This document shows, piece after piece, positions 1-5,442 of a DNA stretch of 5,442 nt; positions within the stretch are counted from its first letter, which is position 1; each line of letters begins with the position of its first letter. The stretch covers positions 1-5,442 of the forward strand of contig JAOUMG010000177.1 of assembly GCA_029881635.1 (NCBI GenBank). Reading direction: 5' to 3'. Below the pieces are notes generated by a model. The model was not told where the DNA came from and searched no databases. It worked only from the letters and a program-made list of their open reading frames with translations. The position numbers were made by a program, and so were the translations under genes. Origin of the DNA: Paracoccaceae bacterium. GTDB lineage: Bacteria > Pseudomonadota > Alphaproteobacteria > Rhodobacterales > Rhodobacteraceae.

Positions 1-307
1 CAAGGTCCAGCCAGAGGCGCGGATCGATCTGCACGGCATGACCCAGGCCGAGGCTCATCCCGAACTGATCCGGTTTATCCTCGGCGCTCATGGCGCAGGT
101 AAACGTCTGGTTCTGGTGATAACCGGCAAGGGAAAGCAGCGTCTGGATACAGGGCCTATCCCCCAGCGCATGGGCATTTTGCGCCATCAGGTACCACAAT
201 GGCTGGCCCAGCCGCCGTTGGGCAGCATCGTGTTACAGGTGGCTGCGGCCCATCAGAAACACGGCGGTGCTGGCGCGCTTTACGTCTATCTGCGCCGCGG
301 GCGCTAG
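1..307 (+). CDS. Smr-domain protein, 3' part (5' end outside window)
   Basis: This is the last 101 codons of a gene entering from the left edge in the frame starting at base 2. The stretch is essentially one Smr domain. DLHG is at visible residues 9-12, the ITGKG loop at 40-44, an ILR at 59-61 that opens the helix before the last strand, and HGGAGALYV at 87-95 near the end. These are the standard landmarks of the fold found at the MutS2 C-terminus and in stand-alone SmrA/SmrB proteins. The DLH residues belong to the catalytic centre in Smr nucleases. Known for the family: binding or cleavage of nucleic acid, with E. coli SmrB cutting mRNA at collided ribosomes. The target of alphaproteobacterial stand-alone Smr proteins is not something I can state. 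No MutS2 ATPase part is visible, but the missing 5' part prevents ruling it out; a small stand-alone protein is more likely beside hslU. Its TAG stop overlaps the stop of the convergent hydrolase gene. Confidence 0.9.
   Translation, partial: KVQPEARIDLHGMTQAEAHPELIRFILGAHGAGKRLVLVITGKGKQRLDTGPIPQRMGILRHQVPQWLAQPPLGSIVLQVAAAHQKHGGAGALYVYLRRGR
304..307. other. Shared CTAG: overlapping stop codons of convergent genes
   Basis: The palindrome CTAG supplies TAG at 305-307 to the + strand Smr gene and TAG at 306-304 to the - strand hydrolase gene. The two coding regions thus end tail to tail with a 4-nt overlap and no intergenic DNA, so any terminator for either gene must lie inside the other gene. 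A 5-bp GC hairpin at 292-304 is adjacent but has no T-run on either strand. Confidence 0.9.
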
Positions 308-1428
308 GGCTGTGCGCTCGAAATTGCTGCGACGGGTGACAAAACGATCTGCGTCGCGTTCTGCAGTGTCAGAACGGCCCCCGGCAGTAAACCCGTGCGC
401 CCTGTCTGATCACCAGTAAAGGCGTCATCAACCTCTGACAATTTTCCGAGAATTATCAGCAAGGCGGGTGAGTTGCCTGCATTAAAGTGACCGACACCGG
501 TTGAAAAAGCGGTTGTGTCCAGCATGGTGACTTTCAGATCTGCTATCTCTTCGATGTCTGTCACATTGCCCAAACGGTCGTGTTGCCCGGTCAACCGGGC
601 TGACAACGCCAATGCACGGTCCTTCTTTGAGGTAAAGATGATGAAGGGTTGCGGCAGGTTGCCAACACGTCGCGCCTGCGCGCGAAAAACGTCCACATCA
701 ATATCTGGCGATATCAAAACCACGCCGGATATTTTCGACAAAAGCGCATGATTTTTCGCAATCGCCATCTGGCGCAGCGTTTCCATGGTCAGCGCGGCAC
801 CCATCGAATGGGCGACCAGCAACATGCGCTCGGCGCCTGCGGCCTCGACCTGGCTCAACAGTTCTTCTAACCCGTCGCGCGCGAAAAGGGCGCTGTCACG
901 ATCATAGGCATAGGCTAGCGGATGCGCCCGTGAGGGCCATGAATAATGAACAAATGCGCCTTTGGCGCCAAGGTCATGACCAAGCTGCGCAATGCGGTAG
1001 GCGCCTTCGGCAAAATTGTTGTTGAAGCCATGTATATAGATCACGGCCTCGCGCGCGCCACGCGCCTCATTCGCCAGTGTGCGTGCCAGATCGGCGCGAA
1101 ATCCTGCGGCACCGGGGTAAATGACTTCGTTTACCGCCAGAAACTCTGATTTGGCATCCGGTTGGCGATTTGGTCTGGGCCAGCTTATGTTGCCCAGTTC
1201 CCGATCAGGCGGAATGGATACATCCAGCCGCGCAAATCGGGCGGTCTGGCTGCGTGTCTTGCTGAATTCCACGCCGGTTTCCGCATCAGCACCGCGTGTT
1301 GTTCCGACAAAAATCGTTTCGACGGTACCGACACGGCCAGCAGTCGGGTCAAGAACGACCTCGCCGCGTGGTTCGCACCCGGCCGTCGCGATTACAATCA
1401 GGATTGTGGTCACAAACCTTGTCATCAT
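304..1428 (-). CDS. Putative lipoprotein alpha/beta hydrolase, DUF900 type
   Basis: This is a predicted serine esterase/lipase-like protein of the DUF900 (COG4782-like) group, substrate unknown. Residues are numbered from the GTG at 1452. A hydrophobic signal segment (residues 13-24) ends in ATAGC, and Cys26 fits the relaxed lipobox pattern, so the mature protein is probably lipidated and exported. The hydrolase core shows YIHGFNN (139-145, oxyanion strand and loop), a family-typical HYSWPS (169-174), YDRDSA (183-188) and the nucleophile elbow AHSMG with Ser216. Asp278 (KKDRAL) and His322 (GHF) are my candidates for the other triad members. The start is uncertain. GTG at 1452 and tandem ATGs at 1428 and 1425 all keep the signal, and none has a strong ribosome binding site; I prefer 1428, which gives a compact lipoprotein signal. 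It follows hslU by 48 nt (24 nt from the GTG) with no terminator, so it is probably co-transcribed. Its stop converges on the Smr gene stop. Confidence 0.85.
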   Translation of the reverse strand: MMTRFVTTILIVIATAGCEPRGEVVLDPTAGRVGTVETIFVGTTRGADAETGVEFSKTRSQTARFARLDVSIPPDRELGNISWPRPNRQPDAKSEFLAVNEVIYPGAAGFRADLARTLANEARGAREAVIYIHGFNNNFAEGAYRIAQLGHDLGAKGAFVHYSWPSRAHPLAYAYDRDSALFARDGLEELLSQVEAAGAERMLLVAHSMGAALTMETLRQMAIAKNHALLSKISGVVLISPDIDVDVFRAQARRVGNLPQPFIIFTSKKDRALALSARLTGQHDRLGNVTDIEEIADLKVTMLDTTAFSTGVGHFNAGNSPALLIILGKLSEVDDAFTGDQTGRTGLLPGAVLTLQNATQIVLSPVAAISSAQP

Positions 1429-1476
1429 CCGGGCCGCCCAATGCCTGTTCACAGCCTAGTACAGCCGGGCTGCCGG

Positions 1477-2784
1477 TTAAAGGACGTAGCGCGAAAGATC
1501 TGCTGATCTGGACAAATCGCCCAGATTCTTTTCCACGAAATCCGCATCCACCGTCACTTTTTCGCCCGATCGGTCGGGGGCGCTGAAGGACAGTTCTTCA
1601 AAAACCCGTTCCATTACTGTGTAAAGCCGCCGGGCGCCGATGTTTTCCACGCTGCGGTTCACTTCGGCCGCAATATGCGCCAGTGCGGAAATACCTTCCT
1701 CGGAAAAGGCCACTTCAATGCTTTCCGTAGCCATGAGCGCCGAATACTGCCGGGTAAGCGCATTGTCAGTTTCGGTCAGGATGCGCACGAAATCTTCCTC
1801 TGTCAGGGCGCGCAGCTCTACCCGGATCGGCAACCGACCCTGAAGTTCCGGCAACAAATCTGACGGCTTGGCGATGTGAAAGGCACCCGAGGCGATGAAA
1901 AGAATATGATCGGTCTTTACCGGCCCGTATTTGGTTGAAACCGTCGTGCCTTCGATCAGCGGCAAAAGATCACGCTGCACACCTTCGCGGCTGACATCGG
2001 CGCCACGGGTTTCTGCGCGGGCGCAGACCTTGTCAATTTCGTCGATAAAGACGATCCCGCCCTCCTGAACCGCCTCAAGCGCTGCCGATTTTACCGCCTC
2101 GTCATCAAGCAGCTTGTCAGCTTCTTCCCCGATCAGTGCCTCATAGCTTTCTGCCACTGTCAGTTTCTTGCGTACCGTGCGCCCGCCAAAGGCTTTGCCG
2201 AAAATGTCACCCAGGTTCATCATGCCCATATTGGCGCCAGGCTGACCGGGCAGTTCGAAACTCGGCATCTGGGGCGCGGCATCTGCCACGTCCAGTTCGA
2301 TCACGGTATCATCCAGTTCGCCGCGCTTGAGCTTGCCGCGAAACATCTCGCGGGTCTGTTCGCGCGCATCTGCACCGGCAATAGCTTCGATCACGCGGTC
2401 TTCGGCGGCCTGATGGGCGCGTGCCTTGACCTCTTCACGCATGCGTTCACGCGTTTCGGCAATGGCTGTATCTGCCAGATCTCGGATGATCTGTTCCACA
2501 TCGCGTCCCACATAGCCGACCTCGGTGAATTTGGTCGCCTCGACCTTGATGAAGGGCGCCTTGGCCAGTTTGGCCAAACGCCGCGATATTTCGGTTTTGC
2601 CGACACCGGTGGGGCCGATCATGAGGATATTCTTGGGGTAAACCTCATCGCGCAGATCATCGGCAAGCTGTGCCCGCCGCCAACGGTTCCGCAGGGCCAC
2701 GGCTACAGCGCGTTTGGCATCCTTTTGGCCAATGATGAAGCGGTCAAGCTCGGACACGATCTCGCGCGGGGTCAGATTGGTCAT
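1477..2784 (-). CDS. hslU: HslU, AAA+ unfoldase subunit of the HslVU protease
   Basis: HslU is the hexameric ATPase that unfolds proteins and feeds them to HslV in the cytoplasm (ClpY). The 435-residue length is normal for the family. In order: N-terminal helix with FIIGQ (16-20), Walker A GPTGVGKT (57-64), pore loop GYVGRD (90-95), the HslU-specific I domain (about 110-240), Walker B IVFIDEID (244-251), sensor 1 region FIASGAF (296-302), an arginine-finger segment LQGRLPIR (Arg317) and sensor 2 NIGARR (381-386). The last residues, LSRYVL, are the tail that inserts between HslV subunits to activate them. The reading frame stays open to 2922, but the extra 46 residues overlap the upstream membrane-protein gene and do not look like HslU. 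The ATG at 2784 begins with the family-typical [10 protein letters not shown] and has a GGAG 5 nt upstream. That ATG overlaps the preceding stop in an ATGA, which indicates translational coupling. Confidence 0.98.
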   Translation of the reverse strand: MTNLTPREIVSELDRFIIGQKDAKRAVAVALRNRWRRAQLADDLRDEVYPKNILMIGPTGVGKTEISRRLAKLAKAPFIKVEATKFTEVGYVGRDVEQIIRDLADTAIAETRERMREEVKARAHQAAEDRVIEAIAGADAREQTREMFRGKLKRGELDDTVIELDVADAAPQMPSFELPGQPGANMGMMNLGDIFGKAFGGRTVRKKLTVAESYEALIGEEADKLLDDEAVKSAALEAVQEGGIVFIDEIDKVCARAETRGADVSREGVQRDLLPLIEGTTVSTKYGPVKTDHILFIASGAFHIAKPSDLLPELQGRLPIRVELRALTEEDFVRILTETDNALTRQYSALMATESIEVAFSEEGISALAHIAAEVNRSVENIGARRLYTVMERVFEELSFSAPDRSGEKVTVDADFVEKNLGDLSRSADLSRYVL

Positions 2785-3875
2785 GATTTCTCCGAATAGG
2801 GGGGCAGGCGGTGCTTGCCGGGAAAGTCGGGTAACGCCCGCATCAGTGCCGCGCGCAAGGGTATCCACCAGGTGCCAAGCACGGTGAAGAACAGGCCCAG
2901 TACGATCAGGATCGTTGCCCATTCACGCAGCGTCGCCTTGCCCTCGCCGGCGATCGCCCAATAAATCACGGCCGCTATATAGATGATGCCAGCGGTCAGA
3001 AAGGATCGCCGGTCAATGACCAAAGCCACCACGGCAAACACCGCCAGCACAAGGATGGTCGGCAGAATACTGGAAGACCCGCCGGCACCATATATCTGGC
3101 CCGCTGTGGCATTGACCAGCGCACCGGCCGCCAGCAGGTGCAACCAGAATGCAGTTGCCGAATGGCGTCCGACGCGGTGCGGATCACGTAGATCAAAATG
3201 CATTGCAGCGGCAAAGGCGCCAATACCGAAGACGAGCGAAGCAAGCGTCAGGTTGGCACGGGGAACAAAGCTTTGTGCCCAGCCTTCGACGCTGGAATAG
3301 TTACCGCCACCCGGATTGTACTGAACAAACAGCCCGTAAATCGCAATCAGGCCAAAGCCGCCAACAACGAACATCGAAAAAGGCAGCTTGAAACGACGAA
3401 ACCACAGCAGTGTTCCCCCAGAGGCGATCGCAGCGGCAAAAACGCCTGTCCAGCGCAGTCCAAGGCTCGACTGTCCCAGAAAGGTCAGTGCCGAAACATA
3501 GATGCCCACGGCGAATGCCAGCACCAGAACCATCGACGGTAGGTTCATCCGCCAACGCAGTGTGAAATACCCGGCCATCCACCAGGCAATGGCAGCCAGG
3601 ATCGCCGGAATAGCGATCAAAATCGTAACGCCGCCAATCACGCCCAACAGCAGTCCAATACCACCCAGCAGGATCGCAAGGCCGATTGCGACGAAAATCT
3701 CGGCAAAGCCTTTGAAGAACTCAAAGGGTTCATCTTCTGCGGGGCGGGTCGCCCGCGTGCCTGCACGCTCATCCGCCAGCGCCTTGATATTGGCGGCCTG
3801 CGCTTCGGTCAGGATACCGGCGGCGACCGCGGCGCGCAGGTCAGTGATATCAACGCCCTTCGGATCCTCAGCCAT
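2781..3875 (-). CDS. Polytopic membrane protein of unknown function between hslV and hslU
   Basis: I do not recognise a function. The 364-residue protein starts with a hydrophilic N-terminus. Residues 10-37 form a helix-rich segment with [11 protein letters not shown], similar in style to the N-terminus of DUF2157 proteins, but that assignment is tentative. An acidic linker follows, then about ten hydrophobic segments near 58-81, 83-104, 113-133, 142-158, 166-185, 207-226, 240-255, 270-287, 292-310 and 319-339. A basic tail ends in YSEKS. The loop and helix around 228-250 (DLRDP then FWLHLLAA) is the most motif-like part and probably the best family signature. I see no enzyme motif or ATP-binding site. 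The start at 3875 overlaps the end of hslV by 8 nt (ATGGCTGA) and has GGAA 7 nt upstream. The stop overlaps the hslU start by 4 nt. It is therefore almost certainly made together with HslV and HslU; a link to protease function is only inference. Confidence 0.9.
   Translation of the reverse strand: MAEDPKGVDITDLRAAVAAGILTEAQAANIKALADERAGTRATRPAEDEPFEFFKGFAEIFVAIGLAILLGGIGLLLGVIGGVTILIAIPAILAAIAWWMAGYFTLRWRMNLPSMVLVLAFAVGIYVSALTFLGQSSLGLRWTGVFAAAIASGGTLLWFRRFKLPFSMFVVGGFGLIAIYGLFVQYNPGGGNYSSVEGWAQSFVPRANLTLASLVFGIGAFAAAMHFDLRDPHRVGRHSATAFWLHLLAAGALVNATAGQIYGAGGSSSILPTILVLAVFAVVALVIDRRSFLTAGIIYIAAVIYWAIAGEGKATLREWATILIVLGLFFTVLGTWWIPLRAALMRALPDFPGKHRLPPYSEKS
2790..2793 (-). promoter_or_regulatory. 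Ribosome binding site of hslU
   Basis: GGAG on the - strand lies 5 nt before the ATG at 2784, inside the last codons of the membrane-protein gene. It settles the hslU start against the longer open frame reaching 2922, and with the ATGA stop/start overlap it points to reinitiation by ribosomes finishing the upstream gene. Confidence 0.75.
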
Positions 3876-4425
3876 CGATCTTTTCCACGGTCAGGTTGCC
3901 ATTGGTATAGACGCAAATATCGGCGGCAATCGCTATTGCTTTGCGGGCAATATCCTCGGCCCCTAAATCAGTCTCCATCAACCCGCGGGCTGCCGCCAAG
4001 GCAAAGTTTCCGCCCGAACCGATAGCCGCCACATCGTTTTCCGGTTCCAGGACATCGCCAGCGCCTGTGACGACCAGCAGCGTCGTGCCATCTGTCACGA
4101 TCAGCATCGCTTCCAGCTTTTGCAGGTATTTGTCCGTCCGCCAGTCCTTGGCCAGTTCGACACAGGCGCGCACCAGTTGACCCGGCGCTGCCTCCAGCTT
4201 TTTTTCCAACCGCTCAAGCAGGGTAAAGGCATCCGCCGTTGATCCGGCAAATCCGACAACCACATCGCGCCCACCGGGGGATAGGCGGCGCACTTTCTTT
4301 GCCGTGCCCTTGATGACTGTCTGGCCCAGGCTGACTTGTCCGTCGCCCGCCACCACAACCTGACCGCCCCGCCGGACGCCTATAATGGTGGTTCCGTGCC
4401 AGCCGGGGAAATTGTCATCTGCCAT
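3868..4425 (-). CDS. hslV: HslV, threonine peptidase subunit of the HslVU protease
   Basis: HslV is the proteasome-beta-like peptidase that assembles into a double hexamer and degrades proteins unfolded by HslU. The 185 residues align closely with the E. coli protein from the TTI motif onward. Thr12 corresponds to the catalytic Thr1, Asp28 to Asp17 and Lys44 to Lys33. [12 protein letters not shown] (25-36), [12 protein letters not shown] (58-69), [10 protein letters not shown] (92-101), GSGG (about 136-139) and DICVYTN (169-175) are all conserved. Unlike E. coli, where only the initiator Met precedes the threonine, 11 residues (ending in WHG) must be removed to free it. The ATG at 4425 has GGAG 6 nt upstream, which supports this start. 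It is the first gene of its unit, 109 nt after trxA with a terminator and a candidate promoter between them. Its 3' end overlaps the membrane-protein start by 8 nt. Confidence 0.98.
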   Translation of the reverse strand: MADDNFPGWHGTTIIGVRRGGQVVVAGDGQVSLGQTVIKGTAKKVRRLSPGGRDVVVGFAGSTADAFTLLERLEKKLEAAPGQLVRACVELAKDWRTDKYLQKLEAMLIVTDGTTLLVVTGAGDVLEPENDVAAIGSGGNFALAAARGLMETDLGAEDIARKAIAIAADICVYTNGNLTVEKIDG

Positions 4426-4431
4426 GATACA

Positions 4432-4435
4432 CTCC
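4432..4435 (-). promoter_or_regulatory. Ribosome binding site of hslV
   Basis: GGAG on the - strand lies 6 nt before the ATG at 4425. It confirms that the protein begins at MADDNFPGW and therefore carries a real 11-residue leader before the catalytic threonine, rather than starting nearer to it. Confidence 0.75.
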
Positions 4436-4449
4436 GCTTTCGTCCGATC

Positions 4450-4479
4450 CTATATGGCCGCGCACCGCGCCCGCTGCAA
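4450..4479 (-). promoter_or_regulatory. Candidate promoter of the hslV-hslU unit
   Basis: Reading the - strand, TTGCAG (4479-4474) is followed after 18 nt by ATATAG (4455-4450). The same region can be read as TTG...CCATAT (4457-4452) with a 16-nt spacer, which is nearer the heat-shock sigma (RpoH) style of -10. Either reading starts transcription near 4443, leaving a short leader of about 18 nt that contains the GGAG. It sits directly after the trxA terminator, where a promoter for hslV is expected. The match to any consensus is moderate, and the choice of sigma factor is inference from the known heat-shock control of hslVU in other bacteria. Confidence 0.4.
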
Positions 4480-4489
4480 CCGGCGACGC

Positions 4490-4512
4490 AAAAGGGCGCC
4501 CGAAGGCGCCCC
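4490..4512 (-). terminator. Intrinsic terminator of trxA
   Basis: On the - strand, 22 nt after the trxA stop, GGGCGCC (4511-4505) pairs perfectly with GGCGCCC (4500-4494) around a TTCG loop, followed by TTTT (4493-4490). UUCG is an exceptionally stable tetraloop and the 7-bp stem is all G-C, so this is a textbook rho-independent terminator. It separates trxA (and addA if co-transcribed) from hslV. The U-tract is short at four, so some read-through is possible. On the + strand the same hairpin is not followed by a T-run. Confidence 0.88.
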
Positions 4513-4534
4513 GAACTTCGCATCTAAAAAATCT

Positions 4535-4855
4535 TCAGACAGACGAATCAATCCAGCTTTGCAGCGCGGCTTTGGGTGCCGCACCGACCTTGTTCGACAC
4601 GACCTGCCCGCCTTTGAGCAGGAACAACGCCGGAATGCCACGAACGCCAAGTTGCGCAGGTGAATTCGGGTTATCATCTACATTGACCTTCACGATCTTG
4701 ACCTTGCCGGAATAATGTTCCGACAATTCCTCGAGTGCGGGACCAATCTGCTTGCAGGGGCCGCACCATTCGGCCCAAAAATCGACAACGACCGGAATAT
4801 CGGAATTACGGACTTCGGCGTCAAAGGTGGCATCGGTTACGGCGACTGTGGCCAT
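4535..4855 (-). CDS. trxA: Thioredoxin 1
   Basis: This is a small cytoplasmic protein disulfide reductase that is recharged by thioredoxin reductase and supplies electrons to ribonucleotide reductase, peroxiredoxins and others. Numbered from the ATG at 4855 it has 106 residues, normal for the family. It shows the buried Asp25 in VVDFWAEW, the active site WCGPC (30-34), the cis-proline loop RGIPALF (Pro75) and the GG (82-83) of the last hairpin. The frame also opens with a GTG six bases earlier (4861), but the GGAG at 4866-4863 is only about 1 nt from that GTG and 7 nt from the ATG, so the ATG is the start. It lies 57 nt after addA on the same strand. I see no convincing promoter in that gap, so transcription may come from within or upstream of addA. 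A strong terminator follows. Confidence 0.97.
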   Translation of the reverse strand: MATVAVTDATFDAEVRNSDIPVVVDFWAEWCGPCKQIGPALEELSEHYSGKVKIVKVNVDDNPNSPAQLGVRGIPALFLLKGGQVVSNKVGAAPKAALQSWIDSSV

Positions 4856-4862
4856 GTTCACT

Positions 4863-4866
4863 CTCC
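4863..4866 (-). promoter_or_regulatory. Ribosome binding site of trxA
   Basis: GGAG on the - strand is 7 nt from the ATG at 4855 but almost touches the alternative GTG at 4861. The spacing decides in favour of the ATG and a protein beginning MATVAVTD. Confidence 0.7.
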
Positions 4867-4912
4867 ATTTCGGGCTGTGTTGACAGGAACGTATGGGCGG
4901 CTCAGGGCAACG

Positions 4913-5442
4913 TCAAGGGATGGTAGCCGATTGCAACGACGACCTCACGATATCGGGAGGCAATCGCATCAACCTGCCCGTCTGCGTCCAGAAAATAGCA
5001 GTTTCCACAGGCCGGTCTGGGTAGATCTGGCCCAACATTGCCGCGTAGGCCCCCATTTGCCGCAACAGCCCGTCTGGTATGTTGGCGATTACAGTCGGAA
5101 CAACGGCGTTTGACTTGTAGTCAACGGCCAGAACCCGGTCATCCGTCACCAGCAACCGGTCGATGGTTCCATGCATCTTGCGCCCGCCAAGTTCAGGCAG
5201 GGTGGCGGTGATTTCAACTTCGGTTAGTGCATTGGGCATTAGCAACGGTTCCATATCCGGCGATGCGATAACCCTTCGCGCGTCTTCCAGAACCGCATTG
5301 GCTTCCTCCACCGTTGCGGCATCTTCGCCAACCAGAAGCAGGCTTTCCGCAATACTTTGCCAATCTTCTTCTGGCCATTCGGGCAGATGTTCCAGCAACA
5401 GATGCAGCCACGTACCGCGCCGTTTGGCTGTATCCTCATCCA
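4913..5442 (-). CDS. addA: AddA helicase-nuclease, C-terminal part (5' end outside window)
   Basis: This is the last 175 codons of a gene running off the right edge, so the helicase part is not visible. What remains is a RecB/AddA-type nuclease domain. RGTWLHLLLEHL at visible residues 8-19 holds the conserved GT..H..LE of the domain entry. HGTIDRLLV holds the first catalytic Asp, and AVDYKSN holds the Asp and Lys of the D-x-K metal-binding core. A QMGAYAAML helix is the usual motif III. AddA works with AddB to resect double-strand breaks, combining a UvrD-like helicase with this nuclease. The short C-terminus and the neighbouring trxA fit the alphaproteobacterial addB-addA-trxA order. A leucine codon (TTG) at 5398 could be mistaken for a start, but the frame continues upstream with family sequence. 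An isolated RecB-like exonuclease is the alternative, less likely in this context. Confidence 0.88.
   Translation of the reverse strand, partial: DEDTAKRRGTWLHLLLEHLPEWPEEDWQSIAESLLLVGEDAATVEEANAVLEDARRVIASPDMEPLLMPNALTEVEITATLPELGGRKMHGTIDRLLVTDDRVLAVDYKSNAVVPTVIANIPDGLLRQMGAYAAMLGQIYPDRPVETAIFWTQTGRLMRLPPDIVRSSLQSATIP

Noticed and set aside
292..304. GCGCC-GCG-GGCGC hairpin at the end of the Smr gene as a bidirectional terminator.
   Set aside because: The stem is only 5 bp, lies within coding sequence and has no T-run on either strand.
1453..1476. Small inverted repeat (CAGC-CCG-GCTG) between hslU and the hydrolase as a terminator.
   Set aside because: It has only 4 bp of stem and no following T-run.
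2413..2799. A 128-codon open frame on the + strand opposite the start of hslU.
   Set aside because: It runs antisense to the highly conserved Walker A and pore-loop part of hslU and resembles no known protein.
2785..2922. A 46-residue N-terminal extension of HslU, since the frame is open to 2922.
   Set aside because: The extension lies wholly within the membrane-protein gene, does not resemble HslU, and the ATG at 2784 has its own GGAG and the family-typical first residues.
3502..3966. A 154-codon open frame on the + strand opposite hslV and the membrane protein.
   Set aside because: It is antisense to two well-supported overlapping genes, is low-complexity in Ala, Ser, Arg and Ile, and shows no motif; it is a shadow of the coding pattern on the other strand.
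4880..4885. TTGACA on the + strand in the trxA-addA gap as a -35 box.
   Set aside because: No -10-like hexamer lies 16-18 nt downstream, and it would drive transcription antisense into addA; likely chance.
4856..4912. A dedicated trxA promoter in the 57-nt gap after addA.
   Set aside because: TTGCCC and TACGTT-like pieces exist on the - strand, but their spacing (11 nt) is wrong; I cannot support a promoter here.

Overview
The window looks like a stretch of chromosome from an alphaproteobacterium, most likely Rhodobacterales (Roseobacter/Rhodobacter-like). The reasons are a moderately high G+C content, an HslV with the alphaproteobacterial FPGWHGTT leader in front of its catalytic threonine, an AddA-type (not RecB) helicase-nuclease next to trxA, and an Smr gene beside hslU. 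The lineage call is inference from gene content and protein style; no database was searched.

Layout, left to right. The 3' end of an Smr-domain gene lies on the + strand (1-307). Everything else is on the - strand. In transcription order (right to left) these are the C-terminal nuclease end of addA (5442-4913), trxA (4855-4535) followed by a very clear intrinsic terminator (4512-4490), then a separate unit with a candidate promoter (4479-4450): hslV (4425-3868), a ten-helix membrane protein of unknown function (3875-2781), hslU (2784-1477) and a putative lipoprotein alpha/beta hydrolase of the DUF900 type (1428 or 1452 down to 304). The hydrolase and the Smr gene converge and share one CTAG palindrome as both stop codons. 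No stretch longer than about 110 bases lacks a gene. I see no RNA genes, mobile elements, CRISPR arrays or integration scars.

How the genes fit together. HslV (threonine peptidase) and HslU (AAA+ unfoldase) form the HslVU cytoplasmic protease. Both keep all key residues, including HslU's C-terminal tail that docks into HslV. The unusual feature is that the two subunits are separated by a membrane-protein gene that overlaps both of them (8 nt with hslV, 4 nt with hslU), so translation of all three is probably coupled. A predicted envelope lipoprotein hydrolase follows without a visible terminator. A four-gene unit joining a cytoplasmic stress protease to two envelope proteins of unknown role is the most interesting feature here. 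Thioredoxin and AddA are ordinary housekeeping neighbours (thiol redox and double-strand-break repair).
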